DNA of 64,000 bases, from positions 62,001 through 126,000 of the forward strand of contig LUCM01009251.1 of NCBI GenBank assembly GCA_008360955.1, in the 5' to 3' direction. Below, one piece after another: positions 51,672 to 61,937 of this stretch. Made by a program: the position numbers and the translations under genes. Source of the DNA: Fasciolopsis buskii (lineage: Eukaryota > Platyhelminthes > Trematoda > Plagiorchiida > Fasciolidae). The notes below the pieces were generated by a model. The model did no database searches and was not told the DNA's origin. It saw nothing but the letters and a program-made list of their open reading frames with translations. Positions within the stretch are counted from its first letter, which is position 1; each line of letters opens with the position of its first letter.

Positions 51672-51842
51672 CTTTTACTTCCTTTATTACCGAAATAACA
51701 ATATACATTGCTTCTCAGGAAGAGGGCCGTGGCCAACAGAGGGCTGCCAAGTGGCGAAGTTGACCGGCGGTTGAAGGATTTGAACCGGCGACCTCCACGC
51801 CCAAACGCCACGACCTTGTCCACTTAGCCACCACTCGCCGAA
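51672..51842 (-). repeat. tRNA-derived SINE family A, copy 3
   Basis: On the minus strand: GGTGGCTAAGTGGACAAGGT, where the A-box TGGCTAAGTGG is near perfect, then GTGGCGTTTGGGCGTGG and the B-box CGGTTCAAATCC. The body CCACTTGGCAGCCCTCTG follows, then the tail ATATTGTTATTTCGGTAATA and AAGGAAGT. The same layout as copy 2 confirms a family. Single-base differences throughout indicate an old insertion. Confidence 0.75.
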
Positions 51843-54800
51843 TGAGGGACTGGAAGCATATGCACAAATAAATCTACCCGAAACTAGATAGATAGATGGT
51901 AAGCGTGTCATAGTTGTTCAATCTTATAACTGAGACAATTCAATGCTAATTAGTATTTGAAATTTTTTCGAGTCACGTGGCTTAAATATATTGTGCACCC
52001 CGAAATGAGGATACTCAAATGCCACAGAAACAAAAGTCTTTCGCAATGCGAAGAAAAACCATGCAATAAGTTGGCGATAGTTTTTCACTTGGAACCTTAT
52101 TTTTGTGTTGTTGCTGCAAATTTCGAGATTCTTTGAGAACCTGGCCATGTACAGAAGGGCGAAACAACTGTAAGCTCGTCTAGGTGTATGAATATGTTCA
52201 TAATTGGGACGATTGATATAGATGATGGAATGATTTTTTTTTCAACAAACATGTACGTGCCTCGGGCTGAGAACAGTTGGCGAGTATTCCTATGGGAAGC
52301 ATTTGATGTGCATTGGAGGGGTGACTTTGAAATGTATGAGCACGCGTATCCGAGACGTGCCACTGAAAGAGGATAAGAAGTAGAAAGACTTAGAAAATAA
52401 CTAGGAATCTTTTGACAACAGACTGGGAAAATCATGTGAGAGCACATAAATAGACGTTCTGCAACAGGTGTTGGTACGTCGCGGAATTTAAGACGGGAAG
52501 GATACAACGACAGACGTCTGATTGGCGTACAACTGTGACTCGCTTTCCGTGACTGTCTAAGACTCTGGCCCAGTATTGTACAAATCCGCTCCACTGATTC
52601 TCAGTGATTCAGTTTTTCCTCATTACCCGATTTCGGGGTGTAAGCATCACAAAAGAATGATTTTTTATACCTTTCATGGGGATCTTCATAATGTACCCAT
52701 ATTCTGGTAGGTTGACAATAAGGAGTCATATGAATATCGCGGATCAAGAATTGTATCGGGTACGTACTTGATAAAGAATTCACACCAGTGGGGTTGGACA
52801 AAAATTATGTAGGCTAAGAAACAAAATGGCGCCAGTGTAACGACTTGAGAAACGCGAGGGGTGAATGTAACGACGGGAGGTTGACATGGTAATGGGGAAG
52901 TGCTGTCGATTGCCGAAAAATCAGCAAAGAGAGAAACAGAGGATGGTTCACCCCCTGAATGGAAGACAGATGAAGGCATTTTGTTCCTGTAGATACAATT
53001 AAAGGTATCAGTATAATCAAGAAATCAGATCCTAACTGCTTTGTTTTAATCGTCTAAAGACAAACGATACAGTGCGCTAAGGTAACAACGGCGTCAGGTT
53101 TGGATCTGGAAGATGGATAAGCCAGTCGGTGGGGATCAAAGAAGTCAAGAGAATTATGTAGAAGAACTGATTTTTAAGACTTCTAAAGCTATAAAAACAC
53201 AAAAATTAGAACGGAATTTGGAAGAGCCCTTTTAAAAACGAGGATTTATGGCAACTGTCCCTCAGAACTTGGCAATTTTAGAGTCGCTCAAGCACTTATG
53301 GAAGGATTCGGAAAATTTGGGTCAAAGAGTGGCCAAAAACTCTTCGAAGATTAAGGAACTGAGGCCATGCGGTCCATAAGGATTCTCAAAAGTTAGAAGC
53401 AGCAGTTTTAACAAAAATGTGGGTGAAAATTGAAAACGAAGCCAATACTGGAGAAACGTTTTCAATGAGTGCACGAACGCCTATCTGTGTCCAGCTTAGA
53501 TCTAGTAGTCTTCAGATATCCTGACGATCTTCTGTTCTGAAAGATGATGTGTTTCCAAGTAATTCATTCTGGACAGCTCACTCTTGACAGGTTGTACTGA
53601 CCATTTGATTGCTTTATGAGCGTTACCTTTAAAAGCTCGTTATTTCCAACGATTAAGTCGTTTGAGCCGACGGGATAAGAAACGGTCGAGGCGAATTTAG
53701 AAAACCTTGTTGGGACAGCAGAGGTTCAAGCAAAACTGATGCAAATGATTCAGGGACAGACAGATGTGGGGAAAGGCATTCGGCTTGCCAGTTTATTCAG
53801 TATTGTGGTTTTTTGGAATCTTATTTAGCTGTCCGTTATTAGTTATTTAGTTATCGTTGACGAATAACAGTATGTTTACAGAACACCAGTCATCATCAAG
53901 ATGGACGCAGACGACGTCATTTGAGAAAGCTTCTTTAAAGTGTTTTACATTTTTCTAGTGACAGCGTAGCAGGTGTCCAGTTGCAGAAATTTTCCTTAGT
54001 GCTGTGGTTTGATGACTCAGGGGTTTTCCAATCAGCGTTGTCTGATGCCACGAAACAAACAAAATAGAAAGTCCAGGAAATTTCACGAGAAAACCCGAAT
54101 ATGAAAAAGACCAGGAGGCAGAAACCTACCGGACTAAAACACAGAGATGATTCCCGTTATATCAGTGTTAGCAAAGTCGTCGGAAAAAAAACTGCCGTCC
54201 GTACAGCAGAAGGTTATGCCAAATAAACGCTATGCCATGCTTCAGAAGAAGACAAACATGCATGCGAGACTTGAGACTTTATTCTTTGGACACCGTTAGT
54301 GAAATGCGAACCAGAAGGTGATGGGGATTTTTACAGTTTACGAGGCGCTCCGAATGACGGCAATACATAGTTCATCCCAGAGACCTTTGATGAAAAATGA
54401 CCGTCCTTTTGTTCGTATGCTATTATATCCTCCTGGTGTGCAAATTAGGGCGGCCTGCAACCTCAGCTTAATCATTGCTTTCCAAATTTTCTCACCATCG
54501 TAAAATACAACCATACCGAACCAAAAGTTCGACAGTTGGTCATACTAGCAAGGTTGGTTTTGTGCTCATTTATTTTTGGTGATCTATCAGTCTTGCTGAT
54601 GAGCGCAGCATCTATTATTTTGCTGAAAAGAAACTTGCATTTTCCTTGAAAATACGGATGCTACTAAGTGCAGGCAACCAAGTCTGTGGAGTTAAATCAA
54701 AGTTGCTCTATTCAAAATGAGATTTGCAACAATCCCCAAAATAATTTTTTAAATAAGCCCTTCGGAATTAGTTCTGGAAAATGGGTGATCATATAGAATT

Positions 54801-55740
54801 ATGCACTGTGCTGTGTCTGACTCTGAATTTATTTGTTCTCTGATGAAGATTTATTAGTAATTATCGATTCAATATTGAATCTATGCGACTAGGATAAATT
54901 TACGCTGCGCCTTTCTCCTGTCTTCGATGTCAATGCGTTTGTAAACGTTTCCACTGGCACTGAAAGCCTATACTTCGTATCACCTTAGTTTCCAAATGTA
55001 AATGGGTAGTGGAATGTTATGTCGGTAAATTAGGTGGGTTCAAAGCTTATTTGACTACTAAGCCACTTGCCGGTTACTTTGGCCACAAATTTTGATTAGA
55101 TCTGGTAACATTTGAGTCGTACCAGTTGGTTGGTTATTTGACATAATAGCCTTCTGTTGCTGACCGGTTGCAAGGTGACCCTATTTTCTGTCTCTGATTG
55201 GTCCACAAAGATCTGTTATTTCAACCACCAAGAGATGTAATCATCAGGGATTTCCAGATCCATGAAGTAAGAAAAACGTCCTTCGTAGTTTAATGTCTAT
55301 CACATTTCCAGCCGGTTTGTATGCAGGATGGAAATGAGATATCTGCCTCAAATCAACCAGAAAACTCGATAAATATTTGTTGCAATCACAAGTGATTTGG
55401 AATTCTTACCGAACAGTAATTTCCTTCGAGTCCGAACAAGCCGAAGCAGAATTGGTGTCTTCTGGCAAAACACATTTGGCCTGGAATCGATGAGAATTCT
55501 AAGCAACTACCACCCGTTTTCACATTCCGAACATCAAAAACGCAAAGCCTCATCCGTACGATAACCACACAAATATGTAATGCGATCAACTCTCACAAAA
55601 TTTCGTGTATCAGTTCATTTCACACAACCTAAACTATTTCTTGTTTATAAAAACATCAAACATTATTGCGTAAAACACCCGCTTGTCAGCATGCGTCGCA
55701 ATCAGAATGAGAGAGTGCTAACAATCAAACTCAAAACCCG
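51843..55740. other. Upstream region of the EF-hand gene, mostly unassigned
   Basis: The 165-codon minus frame at 52097-52594 is crossed by a strong acceptor-like tract (TTCTTATCCTCTTTCAG at about 52371-52387, read minus), which argues against it being one continuous coding exon; no family was recognised. From 53200 to 54250 the plus strand has several short coding-looking pieces (for example KLEAAVLTKMWVKIENEAN) between stops, suggesting an old decayed coding element of unknown type. Confidence 0.3.
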
Positions 55741-55782
55741 ATTGGTTAAAAAGCGCAATTAGGAGGTTGACAACACGATCGA

Positions 55783-55820
55783 TCACGTGACAACTGGCAG
55801 TGCACAAACCCAGCCACGTG
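55783..55820. promoter_or_regulatory. Two E-box (CACGTG) sites upstream of the EF-hand gene
   Basis: TCACGTGA (55783-55790) is a fully palindromic E-box and CACGTG recurs at 55815-55820. They lie about 80 and 50 bases before the TATA box. An inverted CCAAT (ATTGG) is present at 55741. bHLH/bZIP factors of the MAX/USF type bind such sites in animals. CACGTG is common across this whole window, so the pair may not be specific to this promoter. Confidence 0.4.
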
Positions 55821-55867
55821 CAAACGAATCCACGAACCAGTGTGATTGCTGAACTCCGCTCATTTGC

Positions 55868-55875
55868 TATAAAAG
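55868..55875 (+). promoter_or_regulatory. TATA box of the EF-hand gene
   Basis: TATAAAAG in a GC-richer local context. The expected start of transcription is about 30 bases downstream (near 55898). A consensus splice donor follows at 55929, which makes this a coherent promoter plus short first exon. The link to the coding exon 1.4 kb downstream is inferred. Confidence 0.5.
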
Positions 55876-55897
55876 CGCCAAATTGGCGAAGCGTTGG

Positions 55898-55928
55898 TTT
55901 AGCACGACCGAAGACGGCGACTAATTCG
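55898..55928 (+). other. Predicted non-coding first exon (5' UTR)
   Basis: Between the expected transcription start and the donor G/GTGAGT at 55928/55929 lie about 31 bases without an ATG. The next good acceptor is TTTTTCTTATCCAG at 57337-57350, directly in front of CCCC-ATG. The exon and its joining are predicted from splice signals only; the exact start is uncertain. Confidence 0.4.
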
Positions 55929-57350
55929 GTGAGTCAATGAACTCCCCCTGTTCATTTTTTGAAGTATAATCTGTTACCAAATTTATGGGGAGATCAGGTA
56001 ATCCTAGACTAGCATAGCTATTCCTATTGTGCAGATTTTCGATTCGGTTAAGAAAACAGGACACCTGAGTTCAATGCCAGAACCAGTTTGAGATGATGTG
56101 TCTATATACAAGGCGTTAGTCCTTTCTCATGCTTTCGATGATAAACGAAAAACCGTGCATGCCTCGACTTAGGATCTACCAAAGATCAATCATAATTGAC
56201 TTTTGTAACTATCCTAAAAAGACAGGTGCCGTATCACCTAGTACTGAGGCTTATTAATCCGTTAAAATAAACGCCCATGATGTTAAACTTACCACGGATC
56301 GCCCAGGGTTCATGTCTAGTTTCGTGTGCAACATACCCACCTTTATTGACTTCCAACTAGAACAAAACGACTGTGTAATGTGCTTTCATGAGTTCCGGTA
56401 ATGAGCTTGTTGTAGCCAGTTGCGTGATAACTGGTTTTATATCCTTGAAAGTTCCTGCATTACACGTATCAAAAACAAAATCCATAGACGTTTGCATCTT
56501 CAGTGTGTTTTAGCTTTTCAAAATATGTACAAGACTAGAGATATAAGAATTTAATAGAGAAGTGATAGTGCTGGTGTTTCGAGGTCTACGTACTGCAGGC
56601 GATTTGTTAATCAAACAGTTACAATCTTCGGCCAATCCGCACTCCCAGCAGGCATGAGATCAAACTCCCCGGAGGCAAGTTTCTGCCAGTACAGATTTCA
56701 TTGCCGTCTAAGGGTGATAGCGTGCCTAGCACACCCGAAATCTGTTGATTAGTTGATAGAAGGCTTGGGACATGACATGGTGACACTTTTGGGTTTCATT
56801 AACCACGACCATTTCCAAGCATGTGGTTAATTTACACGAAATGATGGGTCATTTTAGTGTGGCCTGCAAGACAACGTGACCCGATAATTAAGAATCGTGT
56901 TTATTTAGACAATTTATTCACATTGTATCTATAAAATGGTTTTTTTCGACGACGGGAACCGAATTCATGCTATTTCTTCACCGATTTATATTATGGAAAT
57001 TTCATCCCAATATGGTCCATGGAATTTTTCCAACAAATGTTCAGTCGCATACAACTAGTGGCAGTCGGAACGTGCAAACGGAAAACACCCGAGATAATAA
57101 TCCGTGTTCCAAGATGTTGACATCAAAAACAATGAATCACGTGCCACTAATGGGTGCTAAAGGCTGACTTAGGCGAAATCCCAGTACTTAATTGCCTTAC
57201 TTGTGCTCGGGAAGTGTGACTTCTAAATGACATTTACTAAACATGTTTTGTTTTCCTTGTTTCGGGCATAGTTAGGGAGTGTGGCCGTGAAAACGAAATT
57301 TCTCAGCCGTTACTCGGCCTCAGAAATATCATCGTGTTTTTCTTATCCAG
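55929..57350 (+). other. Predicted intron 1 of the EF-hand gene
   Basis: About 1.4 kb from GTGAGT to a polypyrimidine-AG. It contains nothing recognisable apart from small unassigned frames such as 56967-57167. Confidence 0.4.
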
Positions 57351-57354
57351 CCCC

Positions 57355-57507
57355 ATGGAACACAAAACAGAACCGTTGAAACCGATGGCAGTTGAAGGTT
57401 TACTACGTCTATTTGATATACTGGACACCGATGGAAACGGAAGCATCAGCCAGGCAGAACTGTATCGAGAACTGAGGCTATTCGGTTTCACAAAAGATCA
57501 AATCGAA
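57355..57507 (+). CDS. EF-hand calcium-binding protein (tegumental TAL-like), coding exon 1
   Basis: Encodes residues 1-51, starting MEHKTEPLKPMAVEGLLRLF. The ATG at 57355 is chosen because a polypyrimidine acceptor ends four bases before it; the in-frame GTG further upstream lies within the acceptor. Residues 24-35 (DTDGNGSISQAE) form a canonical EF-hand loop: D, D, N, S, S and E at coordinating positions 1, 3, 5, 7, 9 and 12, with G at 6 and I at 8. The exon ends at QIE/GTAAGT in phase 0, matching the exon at 61843. In flukes such N-terminal EF-hand pairs are typical of tegumental-allergen-like calcium-binding proteins, whose C-terminal half is a dynein-light-chain-like domain. That half is not in this window, so a calmodulin-like protein remains possible. 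Confidence 0.75.
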
Positions 57508-59574
57508 GTAAGTTACTTTCTTCAGTGACCTTACTACACTTTGGCACACATCTTACTTATCGCAGATCCTGTTTAAAATGTAATCTATGATGAAACTAAA
57601 AGTAACTGTTTTCCTCAGGCTCCTACATCTTTTCCTATGATGGTAACATCTAAGTAGATTCACAGAGAGTGGTGAAAGATGTACTCTGTGACACACAGAA
57701 TGAGAAAAGTGACAATACGTTTTCAGGGAAAGATAGGCTGAACATTATCGCGGTCAAAAACTCAGGAATCCCTAACTGCAAATATCACCTCAATCATTTC
57801 ACAGAAAATTTGTGATCACTGGTCCTCGTCGAGTATTAAAAACTGGGACTCAGTATCCCGATAAACATGACAGACACAAGCACTTTGGGAGAAACATTTC
57901 CAGTTTAGAGAGTAAATTCAGGTACTCTTTTTTGAACGTTGCTTTTCTACTTGGTATCCATCGGAAGTGGCCCTGTAGATATTTTTATTTGATAGAAAAC
58001 TTTGCACCATTAGGTGCTTTTAATTTGTCTCCATTAAATCCATTTGGGATTTATGCAACAGATGTGAATAGAATTACCTGGTAATTTTGGAATATTCTGA
58101 GAAAAAGGGCCAATTTCTATCCTTACGTAACCATGATCCTTCAACAGAAAACCCCAGCGTATATTTGGACCTGTTGTCAAATTAAAACTGGAAGTCGGTT
58201 TTACACCCTAGAGCTTTGATATAATCACATGACTTCATTTGTTGGCTGTCCGAAATGCTAATAGTTTCGACCCTTAAATATCCAAACTGAAATTAAACAT
58301 GCACGTGTAAAACAATGCCGGCTCGACAGTTTTCTGGACCTCTGGTTAGTGCGAACTATGATTGGCTTCTTTATGCTTCAGGAAATCTGGAGTCCGCATT
58401 AGAGTTTTGAACTATAAATGCAGAAGAATATTCTTCTGTCGGTTTAGATTGTGCCTCTGAATTTTGAACGACATATGGATCACAAGTTCACACATCGACA
58501 GTTAGCGAAAAATGCATCCAAAAACCAGTACGGGAATTCCACAATTCACCGATTGATTAAAGCAACATTCACATTCACTTTAGTCGCACTAGCATAAACC
58601 CCATCCATGCCGGTCATCCAAGGTGACCTTTTGAATAATGCAATTGAATATAATTTCTTTGATCTGTTCTCTTTACGTGAGCGCACACTGAGTAACGGCC
58701 TATTCCCGTGTAACTACCGCAGGAGTTGTTTGGGAGCACAAGAGCAGTAAATGACCTGACTCGAATTAGTTCGACCTAAGAGAGCCAGGTCCCCAAACAG
58801 GCAAGGAGAGAAGCTACGTGGGCTTCCTTTATCGTGCTCGGCTGAAATTATTCTCACTGGTCAAATTGAATGATTTACCACGAGTAGGTATGTTGAAGCT
58901 GCCTGTCGGATGTTCATAGTGCAGCGGCTGCGACACGTGATCTGAAGGTCTGTGTTTGTACGGATCGGAAACTCTTGTTATGGTAAAGCTTCCGTTCACA
59001 TGATTTCTACACCGAATACTAGAACTTCAAACGAAATTTAGCATGCTGATTTAGAGTAGGACTATTCATTTTATGCTAAGTATTAGGATCGAGTATAAGT
59101 GCCAAAGTGATGGTAATCTGCTTGGAATTGGAAACAGCTTACCTAGAAGATACGCTGGTCACATTTCTCGCAGGATCCAGATTATATCACAGGTTACCTG
59201 AACCCGTGTAAATTAGTTCACAGTGAAATGATTGGTGAATATGCGCTGTTCATGGAGCACGAACAAGATAGACGTACAGGATCGATCGCAACAAATATTC
59301 ATTAAGTTAAACAATGGGACACATTTTCCGCATGCGGTTACATAAGAACTATAACTACACGTACAATCTCTGTTAACCTAGACCAATAAAAAATTGCAGC
59401 TGAACTACGCTCGGGATTGCACGGTAGTGCCACGCAATCCGATCAATAAGGGTTGGAGTTTCTGCTGGCTTCTAGGACAAAATGATTGCATACAACTGAG
59501 GGTTAATTCGGAGGTATTTTAGGGGAAAAATTTGTCTTTTCTATTTTGATATGGCTTGTGTCGGTGTTGATTAG

Positions 59575-59967
59575 TTGGCAAATGAGGTCTTTTGTGTGCC
59601 GGGCAACGGCTTTGCACGCCAAGCCTCCTGCGGTGCGACGGGGCTGTTTTATATGCGCTCACAAAGGCAATCAATTATCGATGATTCTGATACGTTCTTA
59701 CATCATGTTAAGTTAAGTTACAATAAGTTCGCATCGTTGGAGCACGATATGCTCAGAGGTGTAGCAAAGCCTTTTCCAGTTTTAACTAGGCAACTGGATT
59801 TTAGCTCAATTCACGGTACTCTTTTTAGTCGAAGGCTTACTGCTGAAGTGGAATCCGGTCGCGAACACAAAACTCCAAATATATTGCAACAAAAAGACCG
59901 TTGTGCGACTGTAAATGTTGAACGGCCACAAGAAAAATCAAGAATTCGGTACCGTGAAAATAATTGA
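59575..59967 (+). other. Unidentified open frame inside intron 2
   Basis: A 130-codon frame without an ATG at its start, reading FCVPGNGFARQASCGATGLF early and KPFPVLTRQLDFSSIHGTLF later, with a basic C-terminus. The first 80 bases are GC-richer than the intron around them. It could be an alternative exon, a retroelement fragment or chance. Splicing it between the two EF-hand exons would separate the paired loops, so it is unlikely to be part of the main transcript. Confidence 0.18.
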
Positions 59968-61548
59968 TAGAGGAATGGCGGACGAAGATAACTAGATAAT
60001 GAGACAAATGTACATCCAATGAAATTGGCAATCCGAGGCGTACTTTGGTCGATTAAACTCCGGACAATAGTCTTGTCACCTTTGCTTTGTCATAAATGAT
60101 TTTAAACAAACATAAAGAAAACCGCTTTTATTGACAACCCTTTTTACTTGTGCGTTTCGATTGAACAGCTGGTTCGTTGCTCGTTCCCAATGGGTTCATG
60201 GGTGGTCGATAGGCATGAACTATAGCATCGAGTGACGATGTGACACTATTGGCTCGTTGTTCGAAGTATTTTCTCGTCTTCAACTTCTTACTGAATAGTC
60301 CGGACGATTGGCTTGCTGCCAGTTCCGTATAAATTGTTTCACACTGGAATGGACATTTCGGTGATCGTTAAAGCACTGTATGTGTTCAGCTTTCTGCGTG
60401 ACAATGAATGGTCTATATAGGTGGCATATCATATACTCCGTCGCTAGTATCGAGCTAAATGAGAACCACTGGGTGACGACATTAGTCCCGTCCATTGCCT
60501 TGGAAATACGTCATTGGAGAAAGTATTCACTTGTACTTATTTGCGCATCACACAAGTAGTTCAAACCATAACTGCGTCTATTAGTTATACCACCATGACA
60601 ACCTAGGATGAAAGAGTTATCAACCGCAAATTATGTGATGACAAAGTCCTACATTGCAAGCACGCTGCAAAAAACAACGGTCGCTGATAAAGTTAACAAT
60701 GGTTAACGAACCACTGCAGTTGCATTGTTCGCATTTGATATAAAACGCCAAATCTCATGATGCAAACGCATTTTAAAAAATTCACAGAAGCTATTCAAGC
60801 TGCTTGGGACAGTCATCGTTGGACAGGAAAGTTGTCATTCGGTTTCAAGGGGATGTTATTTGACGCTTAAAAATGCTTCGCACATGTGTTCATAGTTGGC
60901 AGGATTTTTTCTTCAAAGCAACGTCAATGGATGGAGAAGTTGTTACGAAATACAGCTGCGAACTAAACCGCCTCAAATGAAGTGAGGAAAGTGTAAAGAA
61001 CATTCATCAGACGGCATTAAATGTGAACAATGGATGCTTCAGAAGCGCATTAATGTAGGACGCTGTCAGTGAACGTATGCATTGAAGTTGGTAGCCTAAG
61101 TACACATTATGCGCTATCATAGAGCTGAAAAAACTGATCATGGCAAATGATGATCCGGCCTACAAACTGTGGTGATGACCAGACCATTTCACCAGTTTTG
61201 CCTAATTGCACTTCTGTACCAAGAGAAACTTCGATTATGCGGTTCGAAATACCGCCCAATTTTTAAATTTCCGCGCTGAGGGATAAGTTGACTTTACCGG
61301 GTTGCACAAGGTTTTGTGCTTCACTACTGAACACCGCTACAAAACCAACCTTACCACTCAGTTTTTACACCACCTTGGGTATCCGTACTGATCGTTGTCT
61401 CACAATCTTGCAGATGGATCTCAAAATATCAGATGTTCTGTGGTGTTATGATATGGAGAACTCCGCTAGTGCTTAGCTATTCTAGTCACCAGCATTTGCA
61501 ATGCACTTTGCTTGAAATGAAACTGGTTCGAGCATGGAGGCCTTAGGG

Positions 61549-61566
61549 CTATATATATATATATAT
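61549..61566. repeat. Short (TA)n microsatellite
   Basis: About nine TA dinucleotides within intron 2. Confidence 0.85.
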
Positions 61567-61842
61567 CTTAGCAAGAAACTAAACCTAAAAATGTATTACT
61601 CCTTGTCTATATTTTCCTTGGCATCTCACGTATGAACCCATCGCATGATAGTCCAATTTGATTTGTGTACGACAACAACACATGACCAAGGCTAATGTTT
61701 TCCGGAATTTGTCAGCGTGGTTTTTCTTTCACTGGTAGTTTGTGTATGCTGATACCAATATCTCGTTGCAATAATCGGTTGCGTTGAATTTATCTGCAAA
61801 TTGCAACAAGTGCTGTTCAAATTTCCGCCTTTTCTATTTCAG

Positions 61843-61937
61843 CATTTTAGATCCGCACTTGATCTCAACGGGGATGATGAGATAACGCTAGACGAATACA
61901 AGATCGCCTTAGGAATCCCGTATGAGGTGCCCGAAAT
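61843..61937 (+). CDS. EF-hand calcium-binding protein (tegumental TAL-like), coding exon 2 (gene continues)
   Basis: Encodes residues 52-82 plus two bases of the next codon. After a clean acceptor the frame reads HFRSALDLNGDDEITLDEYK, then IALGIPYEVPE, and stops at a GTGAGT donor (61938). Residues 58-69 (DLNGDDEITLDE) form the second EF-hand loop with D, N, D, T and E at positions 1, 3, 5, 9 and 12. The spacing of 34 residues from the first loop suits a paired EF-hand lobe. The phase agrees with the exon ending at 57507. The C-terminal part of the protein must lie beyond 64000 or in an exon I could not recognise, so the gene is partial here. Confidence 0.75.

Larger units (their letters stand above)
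57508..61842 (+). other. Intron 2 of the EF-hand gene
   Basis: About 4.3 kb, GTAAGT to TTTCTATTTCAG. It contains a 130-codon open frame (listed separately) and a short (TA)n run near 61549-61566. No nested RNA gene is seen. Confidence 0.6.

Noticed and set aside
52097..52594. 165-codon minus-strand open frame as a gene
   Set aside because: No recognisable motif, a strong intron-acceptor-like tract runs through it, and an ORF of this size is not surprising in 64 kb of six-frame sequence.
54590..54645. CTGATGA...GAAA pattern as a hammerhead ribozyme
   Set aside because: The conserved core spacing, the stem III closing and the cleavage-site stem cannot be formed.
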